Assembly: GCF_963678635.1 (NCBI RefSeq)
Contig: NC_087066.1
Location: 14,182,517-14,246,516 of the forward strand
Reading direction: 5' to 3'
DNA from: Symsagittifera roscoffensis
Taxonomy: Eukaryota; Xenacoelomorpha; Acoela; Convolutidae
Length of the DNA stretch: 64,000 bases
How positions within the stretch are numbered: the first letter of the stretch is position 1; every line of letters begins with the position of its first letter. Below are positions 56,256 to 64,000 of the stretch, in pieces. The position numbers and the translations under genes are program-made. The notes under the pieces are model-generated. The model ran no database searches and had not been told where the DNA came from. It saw nothing but the letters and a program-made list of their open reading frames with translations.

Positions 56256-56525
56256 CAATATTTGGATTGATAGAATCCCAAATACTGACCTAATTCGGCA
56301 AAATGTTGTTTATTGTGTTTCTAAATTCTCTCAACCCAAAGACTCTAAGCAATGAATTTTTTCTATTTTTGTTCCATATTATTTCAGTATTTGGGTTTCC
56401 ATCAATTTCAAATACTGACCAGTATTTGGGATCGATTGAATTCCAAATACTGACATAGATCGGCGATATGCTGTGCGTTGTGTTTCTAAACACTCTCAAC
56501 CCAATGCCTCCAATTAATGAATTTA
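56256..56525. repeat. 166-bp direct repeat, 2 diverged copies
   Basis: AATACTGACC..ATTCGGC and GTGTTTCTAAA..CTCTCAACCCAA recur with an offset of about 166 bp (56281 vs 56447). It sits between the two GGAATCC clusters, so the whole 55.7-57.0 kb block looks like one complex repeat. Confidence 0.8.
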
Positions 56526-57009
56526 TTTGGTTTAGTGTTTCCAAAACTATGATTTCAAAAAGTGTTTGCTGGGATATATATCCCAAATAGTAATAAATGA
56601 CATCCACCGATTTAGTTAACCAATGTCTTAAGACCTGTTCGTGGATTCCGCTGACAATGGTTAAATCGTTGCTTTTAAATTCCGCATTGCTAAATATAAG
56701 AATTTCAGCTCTATCTTTTAATTGCTCATATGCAAGTTCGGTAATAAACAAAATTTGGAATCCACTTACTGTTTGCGGATTCCACTTACATTTGCGGATT
56801 CCACTTACATTTTGCGGAATCCATTTACAGTTGCGGATTCCAGAACAACTAGCAACATTCGCTTGTTGCGGAATCCACGGCACTACAAATTTGCCAACAA
56901 AATTTACGTTAGAGTTATTTGTACGCGGAATCCACGAACATTTTATAAGTGGAATTCACTTACATTTTGGAACATGTTTGATGATTAGTTTCTGGAATCC
57001 AGGAACATA

Positions 57010-58500
57010 CATCAGAAAATTGTGCGCCTTGTTATGTTTTTTTTTCTAATTTTTTTTTGATTGAAAGGAATTCAGTTTATGTTTTACCGGTTAAAGTAAC
57101 ATATTTGTGTCGTTTGAACAGCAAAATTAAATTATTGGTTTTCTGTAAGTAATTCACGAAATATTTATTGTCTAAAAATTTTAAATTTTATTGCACAAAA
57201 TTTCGCTCAACATTTTACCCTCAAAATTTTTGATGGTGATTTTCTAGCCTTTTTATTCCAGTCTCGTTTAATGCCGACTTAGTGTTATGCTATGTAGTGT
57301 AGTTCGCAATTGGTAAAAAATGTGTTTCGCATCTGCATAGTTGATTTTTTCACGATTTTTTGGTTTTCAGAAAAATTTATGCTGATTTAAATTCAACGGA
57401 TAAACTATTGGCTTCATAATTAACAGGCAGCGACTTCTTCTAAAGACTTTTATTTCAACGGGTAAAAAAGTCATCATCAACAAAAATTGTATACATCGAG
57501 TGAAATATTGTTTTGCCTGGGATCGAAACTTAGCTCTGCAAAGGAGATAAAAACTTTGGGGTCGTTAGTCAGAGCAGCTGATAGATCCCCACAAAAAAAC
57601 CGACAATAAATAAAACAAAAACTGCTCGTATCAGGGCGAAGCCCTGAATGTTTTGACTGCCTTTTAGGTTCTATGAAGCAGTAAAAACATGAAAAATTTA
57701 ATTGTAAAAAAAAATAAAATTAAATTAAAAAAAAATTGAGACTTTTGTAAAAACATCCCCCCACACGCCATATTAAACACAAAGCTCCTATTAACAAATC
57801 AAATATGGCATATAAACTTCCTTAAACCACTATGGAACGATTTCTCAAAAGGATTAAATCTCCGCTTACGCGTTAATAGCGCGAATTATATCGTGCGTTA
57901 ATTGTCCCAAATCGGCCAAAGTGGCAATCTTTCAACCCCCTTAACTTAACGAAAAATGATCACAGGTGAAATATCTTTTCAAATTAAAGATCAGGACAAC
58001 AATAGCTTTCGAATAAAATAAAAAAATTCGGTCAAAAAGCGCAAGTTGAAGAGTCGAAATTTGTCTGAAGAAAAAAAACCCACCCCAAGCACAAATATTC
58101 CGTTACTTTCGTTACGAAAGTCGGATTAATGATCATTGTTTTAGCTTGTAATATGAAAAATTTGTATCCTTAAAATTTTTTGTAAGAGAACTCACTGTCT
58201 TATATCTCTGCGTCAAAAGAGAAATTCCCTGTCTTAAAACAATCTTAGAGATTAATTTGGTAATTTGTAAGATGTTTACAAATAAAGTTCCCATACAGCG
58301 TTTTCGGTCAACCCGTACATATTTTGTTAAAAAATTTTCACCTGTTTCCAAATGTTTTACGGAATAAAGAAACGTACGCAGAATAAACTGGGTTTGCGAC
58401 TTGTTTTCTATAAAAAAAAATAAGGATCGAAAATAATAAACGGCCAAATCTTTTCGGTACAACTAAATAAGAAATCTTATTGTTAATTTTCACGTGATCA
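57010..58500. other. non-coding AT-rich region
   Basis: No gene seen. Holds copy C of the hairpin repeat (57621-57660) and a 7-bp hairpin ACTTTCG-TTA-CGAAAGT at 58105-58121. Confidence 0.5.
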
Positions 58501-60550
58501 ATTTCGACAGATCTGATGCTGTCAGGGACTATTGTTTAAATCTTTTTTTTCGGTTTTGATGATTTTTTTTTGTTTAAGTGCTTTATTCGTTCTAATAATA
58601 GTACTTTGTGAGTTAGGACCGAGTTGGTTAACTCATAGAGTAATTTCGGATAGGGTACACCGTCTGCTCGTCACGCTATCTTATTTTCGGCCGGATAGAT
58701 TCGTGCAACTTCTTAGTCTAATACCGATCCTAATCTTACTCTTATACTATCTAGTCTCAGGTTGTTTAACTAGTCTCTGCTAGGCTCAATAGATCTAGGG
58801 TATACTGGTTTATTGCGGTTGCTGAAGTGCTCGGGAGAGTCCAACTAATTTCTAAGTTAAATTCAAATCTCTCTGGTGCTGAAATTACAAGTAACTTCAG
58901 CACTTACAAATAAGTGGGTTGTTAGTTAGATGGATCATGATTGGTTAATATTAAATACTTTACATTGGTAAAATATCTAAATTATCCAATCATAAAATGT
59001 AGTCTAGATCAGGTTCCACCCATCCGGGTTTTACAGAGTTTTTTAGAATAGTTCTTCTGCAATTCGAAGGATGGATGATGGACGTTGGTGTTTGGCGAAC
59101 ATCATATTTCTTCTGTTTCCTCTTTGTTAAAGAAGTTCCAGGAAGCTGGAGTTAGAGACATAAGATGTTGTGTCTTCTAGTGACAACGACTAAGTCTTTG
59201 CAACAAACTCAAATCTGATTTCAGAATGGTTGGCTATGTCAGGTTTTTCTGTTCTGCGTGGAGAGTTTCTTTTGTGTCTGATCTAGTTTGGGAATGGCGT
59301 GGAGATTGTGCGTGGAGGGGATGCCTGGTTACTCGGATCTGTACGTATACTTGAACATCGAGGTGGTCATTGGTCTAGTTCAATGAAGTCCTTTTCTGCG
59401 AAGTCAAGTCGTACTCTAAATCCTTTGAGTTGTGATTGTGAGTGGCATATCGATTGTGGTTGGCCATTCTCTCTCGAGTGTAGTGGGGTCGTTTTGTCTT
59501 TAGATGTTCGTCCTTGGTGTTATATTCTGATCTATGTATTGCATAATGTAATTTACATTTTATAAAACATTTATTAGTTTAATATTTTTTAATTATGATT
59601 TTAGTTAGTTGTTTTCACAAAAGCTTTTTGTTTTAGTTCGGTTATTTTGAAGAGTTACTCACCCTTGAGTAGCTCTTATTAAAAATAGAGGTGTGGTCAC
59701 AAAGCGTGGATGTAGCGCGGTGGGTTAGGCCGGCTATAGAGCATGCTCAGGACGTCCTTCCTGGTGGGTTAGGCCAGGAGTGGGAGTATGATTTCATGCG
59801 GTTTTTGTGAGGGGTCCTGTTATGTGACAACGTTTTATGTTGGGTTTGTTGTGGTTTTTCTTATGTCTTGTTGGTTATGTCCTTTTTCCAAAAAGCAAAT
59901 TGTTCGTGGTATGGGTTTGTCTTTCGACTTTTTTGTGTTTTATTATTTCTTTCTTAGACTTTATAATAGTCTTCAAAAGAATAAATTATCCAGTTTTAAA
60001 CTGGGTTAATCCGGTTTGGGTACCGTTGGTTTCCTTTTCTTAGTCATGCTGTTATTCTATGATTTGTGGTATTTAGTAAGCTGCGTTGGTTAGTTTTGTT
60101 TAGTATATGATTCCTTTCCAACCGGGTTAAAGGAAAGTTTGAAACATGTTATTATATGTTAGAGTTGTTGAGTGTGAAAACTTGAAACTGAAATTCATTA
60201 TTTTAAACAATTCTTCGTGGGCGAGCTGTGCGAGTGTGGATAGAATTTCTGTGCGAATAAATGAGAATATCAAAAGGTTAGTACTGCATTTGCATTTTAT
60301 TAATTTACTGCATAGAATTTGGAAATTTACTGCTAGTTATGGGGGAATTTTAAGTTACAAATTTTCATCATAATTAGATTTACTGCTTGTGGGGAAAATT
60401 TTAGAAATGAATTTACTGCATTGGTATTAAATTTATAAATTTATAAGTGTAAGAGATTAATAGAATTGTTGAAATCTGTTTGATGAAATTTGCGATCTTT
60501 ATTTGTTTTTTGTGGTTTTTGTAGGTGATCGTCGGATGAAGGCTAAAAAT
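58501..60550. other. G/T-rich left flank of the envelope-bearing element, possible LTR/3' UTR
   Basis: No coding frame supported. The plus strand becomes rich in G and T, like the ORFs to the right. A 12-bp hairpin AAGAGTTACTCA-CCCT-TGAGTAGCTCTT occurs at 59650-59677. GGTGGGTTAGGCC is repeated at about 59730 and 59764. A terminal repeat of the minus-strand element would be expected here but its partner is outside the window. Confidence 0.4.
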
Positions 60551-60629
60551 CTAAAGGAAAACATGGATAAAGTATGGTGAGTTTTTTAATATTTTATTAG
60601 TTAGTAATATTCATTTAATTCATACTTAC
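60551..60629 (-). other. predicted 79-nt intron right after the stop of the 601-residue ORF
   Basis: On the minus strand, TAA-CAG|GTAAGTATG gives a perfect 5' splice site two bases after the stop codon. TACTAAC (60606-60600) is an ideal branch point, and TTTCCTTTAG ends at 60551. This suggests the minus-strand transcript is spliced in its 3' region. Confidence 0.5.
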
Positions 60630-60632
60630 CTG

Positions 60633-62438
60633 TTAGTCGTCGGGGAAAAAACCGTGGGGGAAGATATCGTGGATGAGATCGGAATTTGTTAGTAGTTTAG
60701 CTAAGATGCGGATGATATTTTTAGTCTGAAGCAGTGGCCAAAGCAATTGAAGTGCCTTAATAGTGGTTAGTTCTTCAGTGCCAACTGCAAACTCATAAGG
60801 TGTGTTTTGGATTAGATTATATAATTTGTGATTGAATTTAGTGTTGTGGATGAATTCTAAAATTGGGATTTCTATAGGTTGTACAAACTCGTGCGGGATA
60901 AGGAAGGGTCGGGATTCTTCGGCGTTGAAGGTCTTGGTGATGGGACAGAAGATGTACATTTGGGTTATGGGATCATAATTGCGAAGAATACCATGAAGGT
61001 TAGTGTCTTTAATACAATATGTGAAATTTAGGAAAAATGGTGAAGTGTATTTGGAATTAATGAATTGAAAGCGATGGTGTGGTTGTCTAGAGGGTGTGTG
61101 TAGGTCAAAGTGATTTTGGATGAAGCGATAATAACTATATGTGTGGGTTTGTTTAGTGCGCAACATAATATCGTGTGAGCAGTGTAAATCTCTTTCGTGT
61201 GGTGCAAGGAAATGAAAGGTTAGTGAAAATATTTGGAAGCGTTCTTTGAAACTTTCGTATGCTTGTGTGTCTGTTAGTGCTTCTGAAATAATGTGATCAA
61301 ACTTTCGGTCGAAGATGTTTAGTGTAAATATATATGGTGTCTTGATGAAAAATTTCTCGGTAATTTGTGGATTAGCGAAGCGATCGTCGTCTAAGAATTG
61401 ATCTTGGTTAGCTCTGATGATGTTGTGATCATAGTATTCGAGTGTATATTCGTTAGCTCTAGGTGCAGTGTGTGTTTTTAGTGATTTTTTATATCCAACG
61501 TAAGTAAATTGTCTAGCGGTTAGTGGTGTAGTGAGTCGATATAGCATGTCCGTATTTCGCTCTATATCGATGTGAGTGATAGATAAAGGTAAGCAAAGAG
61601 GGTTAGTAAAATGATAATATGAGGTCCAAGAGAGAGTGGGCATTAAAACGTATTCATCTACAAAGTTGCGTGTTTCGTTAGTGTCGTGGGGGGTGTTTAA
61701 GGTGTATTGTGGGAATGAGGGTAAGGTGATGGCTAAAAATTCTTTTGTGTTAGTATGCTTGGGGTGGTTGATGTATTCACGGGCTGTTCCTGGTTTTGCT
61801 GGGAAAGGATGGTTGGGGAACTTTCTTTTAAAAGTGCGGTAAGCTCTATTAGTGTTGAGTGAAGATTCAGTTGATGTGGATGATGGTGCTAATGATTCAG
61901 TATAATTTGAAGAGGGTGTAGGGGTAGGGGGGTTGGATGAATTTATTGTGGAGGAGATTTGGTTTATTGTTGGGGTATGGAGGTGGTAGGGTTGTTGTTG
62001 AAGGGTAATAAAATTATCTAGCTCTGGGGAGATTCGGGGGGTGTCTGGAGAATGAGATGATTGGTCAGAATGGTATGAGGAGTAGGTTGGGGTAACTTGG
62101 GAAGCATAAGAGGGTGTGGGAGTGATTGGGTCAGGGTTATTGGATAATATGGGTTGAAAAGGGGGTTGAGAAAATTTAGAAGAGTTATGAAAATTATTGG
62201 ATGGGGATGGTTCTGAGTCGGCAAATTCATCGGGGGTTTCAATATTCGGGTTATTGAGTTGTGAGATGGAATATAAAACTGAGATGTGTGAATTAGTGTC
62301 GGAATTCATGCCAGATGTTACATTGCTAGATGGAAAATCGGGTGGCGGAAAAGCAAAAAGTGGTATTATTGGGATTGGAGAGGTAAGATTGGTTGGGTGG
62401 GAATTTGATCGGTGTAGTGATCCAAGTTGGCGGCTCAT
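60633..62438 (-). CDS. 601-residue protein of unknown function, downstream of the envelope-like ORF
   Basis: An intact frame. Residues 1-200 are low-complexity, rich in Pro, Ser, Thr and Asn (disordered). Residues about 230-600 look globular, with many aromatic and His residues (FVDEYVLMPTLSWTSYYHF; FSLTFHFLAPHERDLHCSHD) and no recognised domain or signal peptide. The ATG overlaps the stop of the upstream ORF as ATGA (62438-62435), hinting at coupled termination-reinitiation or leaky translation. Codons avoid G on the coding strand, as in the upstream ORF. A Gag-like or accessory protein of a retroelement or integrated virus is possible, but nothing confirms it. Confidence 0.65.
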   Translation of the reverse strand: MSRQLGSLHRSNSHPTNLTSPIPIIPLFAFPPPDFPSSNVTSGMNSDTNSHISVLYSISQLNNPNIETPDEFADSEPSPSNNFHNSSKFSQPPFQPILSNNPDPITPTPSYASQVTPTYSSYHSDQSSHSPDTPRISPELDNFITLQQQPYHLHTPTINQISSTINSSNPPTPTPSSNYTESLAPSSTSTESSLNTNRAYRTFKRKFPNHPFPAKPGTAREYINHPKHTNTKEFLAITLPSFPQYTLNTPHDTNETRNFVDEYVLMPTLSWTSYYHFTNPLCLPLSITHIDIERNTDMLYRLTTPLTARQFTYVGYKKSLKTHTAPRANEYTLEYYDHNIIRANQDQFLDDDRFANPQITEKFFIKTPYIFTLNIFDRKFDHIISEALTDTQAYESFKERFQIFSLTFHFLAPHERDLHCSHDIMLRTKQTHTYSYYRFIQNHFDLHTPSRQPHHRFQFINSKYTSPFFLNFTYCIKDTNLHGILRNYDPITQMYIFCPITKTFNAEESRPFLIPHEFVQPIEIPILEFIHNTKFNHKLYNLIQNTPYEFAVGTEELTTIKALQLLWPLLQTKNIIRILAKLLTNSDLIHDIFPHGFFPDD

Positions 62439-64000
62439 CGTGGGCTAAAAAAATGATTATTTTGAGACTGAAAAGCGGTGGTATGGGGTTGTTCAATAAT
62501 TTGTTCATAAGTATTTTGATCTTGTGACTGGTGTGTCATTATATGTTGGATGGGACTTTGTGATGTGGTGAGTCGAAAATTTGGATTATGTGTGATGGCT
62601 AAATTTCGAAAATTTCGTGGGACTAGGGATAGTGGATGGTTATTTGGTAGGGGTGGTAATTGTGGTGCCGTTGGCGTTATGTCTACATTGTTATGTTCTT
62701 CGTCGTATGTATTTTGTCGTGTTGCTATTTTTGTGTTGTATTCTTTTATTTGTGCGTCTAAAAGAATTTTGTTTATAGATGTAGAAAAGATTCCAAAAAA
62801 TCCTGCAAAGAGTATGCGTGCTACGCTTGCTTGTCTGTTTACTTGTGTGTGTATAGCACATGTGTTGTAGATTCCTTTTAAAAGTGAGAAAAGAAATCCA
62901 ATAAAGTTAAACATTGCGTATAAAATAGTCAATTTTTCTAAGATGTAGTAGGGCCATCCTAGAAAATCGAGGATCTCATTTTTGAGTGTAACAAAGCTAA
63001 AAATGTTAATTGGTGATATATCTTGGGGACGGTATTTTTCACCGTTTAGATATATATAATCTTTAATGTCTTTAAAATATCCGCTATAGTCTTGCGTGTA
63101 GATATCGGCAAATCCTGCGGTTTCTGCAAGTTTGCGTAAATTTTGGTCTATTGATTGTCTTTGTATAGTGTCCATTTGTGTTAATAATTCTTGGAATTGT
63201 TGTGTTCTAATGTGATGTTGAATATCTGATTTTGAATAGATTCCTATTGATTGTAAGTCTATATTTGGGTTTCGAGCAATAGCGCGAATGCTTTCTGGTG
63301 AAAATTTTTTGAGTGATTGCATTAATGTGGGATATGGAGTGAGAAGATAATATTTATTTTCATCAGGGTTTAGTTGTACTACATTGTGGCTGTTTTCTGA
63401 TCCACATGGGACTGCGGTATCCCAGAAATAGGTTCTTCGTGAAAGTGTATCCACGAAATGTACTTTATTCTTATAAAAGATAGGGATTCTTTTATAACAT
63501 CGTTTATCTTCAAAAACGTATAGTGGTGATACTTTTTTAGTACAAGTATAAAACCATAAGATGTTTCCTTCATAGTCTAAAAAATTTGATCTATTTCCAG
63601 ATAATAAGTATCCTGCATAGGGTATTTTTAATACTGCTAGTGCAAGTGATTGTAATTTTTGTGTTCGTTCTAATTCGCATAGTTGGTGTAGTGTTTCTAA
63701 TTCGGAGAGTGACATTTCTTGAAAAATTCGGCTAATTGTATAATCTAGTTTCATATCTAAATGAATATCATAGTGGATATTACCGAAATATGTAGTATTC
63801 ATTAGTGATAATTCTTGTAAGCGTGTGCTTCTGGTGTCATGGGGTTTTAGATGTCCACCAGGTTGTCCGTTGCTTTTTTCAAAATTAACTGGTATATAGG
63901 ATGTTCCTTCGTTTAGAGGATGACCTGTGGCATATGGGTCGATTTTTACTTTTCCAGTGGTCATGTCGAATCCTTTTTTGTATTCAACTAATATTTCAGA
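62435..64000 (-). CDS. viral-envelope-like glycoprotein, 5' partial (runs off the window)
   Basis: 521 codons are visible and the frame is open to the window edge, so the first in-frame ATG (63964) need not be the start. The ectodomain-like part has spaced Cys residues and the pattern KRCYKRIPIFYKNKVHFVD, then AVPCGSE, then NKYYLLTPYP. This recalls glycoproteins of chuvirus-like viruses and the related env genes captured by invertebrate LTR retroelements (recollection of pattern, not a search). Two hydrophobic segments near the C-terminal third (IFSFV...ILYAMFNFIGFLFSLL, and ILFAGFFGIFSTSI) could be the membrane anchor. A Pro/Gln/His-rich tail follows. No break is visible in this window. Confidence 0.55.
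   Translation of the reverse strand, partial: SEILVEYKKGFDMTTGKVKIDPYATGHPLNEGTSYIPVNFEKSNGQPGGHLKPHDTRSTRLQELSLMNTTYFGNIHYDIHLDMKLDYTISRIFQEMSLSELETLHQLCELERTQKLQSLALAVLKIPYAGYLLSGNRSNFLDYEGNILWFYTCTKKVSPLYVFEDKRCYKRIPIFYKNKVHFVDTLSRRTYFWDTAVPCGSENSHNVVQLNPDENKYYLLTPYPTLMQSLKKFSPESIRAIARNPNIDLQSIGIYSKSDIQHHIRTQQFQELLTQMDTIQRQSIDQNLRKLAETAGFADIYTQDYSGYFKDIKDYIYLNGEKYRPQDISPINIFSFVTLKNEILDFLGWPYYILEKLTILYAMFNFIGFLFSLLKGIYNTCAIHTQVNRQASVARILFAGFFGIFSTSINKILLDAQIKEYNTKIATRQNTYDEEHNNVDITPTAPQLPPLPNNHPLSLVPRNFRNLAITHNPNFRLTTSQSPIQHIMTHQSQDQNTYEQIIEQPHTTAFQSQNNHFFSPR

Larger units (their letters stand above)
55740..57005. repeat. two inverted clusters of GCGGAATCCGC-type motifs
   Basis: About 20 copies of GGAATCC/GGATTCC, usually as TGCGGATTCCACTTACA or GCGGAATCCGC, occur in 55740-56040 and 56635-57005, spaced about 18-30 bp. 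The consensus with flank (..TTGCGGATTCCACTTACA) runs forward in the right cluster and mostly in reverse in the left one. Confidence 0.85.

Noticed and set aside
59299-60373. Short plus-strand frames (59299-59565, 59788-60043, 60146-60373)
   Set aside because: They lie in G/T-rich flank sequence with no domain. Their composition reflects strand skew of the minus-strand element.

Overview
The window is nuclear DNA of an invertebrate metazoan. It carries intron-bearing animal housekeeping genes (FAM21/WASHC2, NUP98-NUP96, RPS6, an NDUFA11-like complex I subunit, an SLC1-family transporter) in AT-rich DNA crowded with retroelements. The phylum cannot be fixed from the sequence. Four consecutive plus-strand genes each have a strong 3' splice acceptor only 6-21 nt upstream of the start codon. 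For FAM21-NUP98 an AATAAA lies about 90 nt before the next acceptor. That pattern is typical of animals that use spliced-leader trans-splicing and operon-like transcription, though this is inference.

Layout. About 0.4-14.1 kb: relatively GC-rich, minus-strand, frameshifted Ty3/Gypsy-like remains (Gag with two zinc knuckles, protease, RT, RNase H, a long repeat-bearing linker, integrase). Beyond the pol end lie unusual ORFs, two of which carry SGNH/GDSL-hydrolase-like motifs. 14.5-17.6 kb: non-coding, with a tandem pair of structured elements whose outer stem shows compensatory changes, and an array of GGAGGGT motifs. 17.8-22.4 kb: a decayed CR1/L2-type LINE with an esterase-like ORF1, a 2A-like NPGP motif, an endonuclease and an RT. 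19.6-28.6 kb: a nearly perfect 4,521-bp direct tandem duplication covering the LINE 3' half and the FAM21 promoter, first acceptor and first codons. 28.6-43.3 kb: FAM21, NUP98-96, RPS6 and NDUFA11, all on the plus strand.

46.3-54.1 kb: a five-exon SLC1 transporter on the minus strand whose substrate/sodium-site motifs diverge strongly from the family. Its 5-kb second intron holds two long adjacent hairpins with different stems but almost the same 28-nt loop. It also holds a tRNA-Pro(CGG) gene with three degenerate copies in an inverted arrangement. 55.7-57.0 kb: two clusters of GGAATCC-type repeats. 58.5-64.0 kb: a region of strong G/T excess on the plus strand. It encodes on the minus strand an envelope-glycoprotein-like protein running off the window edge and a 601-residue unknown protein, overlapping by ATGA.

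FAM21 (endosomal WASH complex), NUP98-96 (nuclear pore), RPS6 (ribosome) and NDUFA11 (respiratory complex I) share no pathway. Their common orientation and acceptor placement suggest shared expression logic, not shared function. The retroelement portions are mostly broken. The exceptions are the two long intact ORFs at the right edge, which look recent or under selection.
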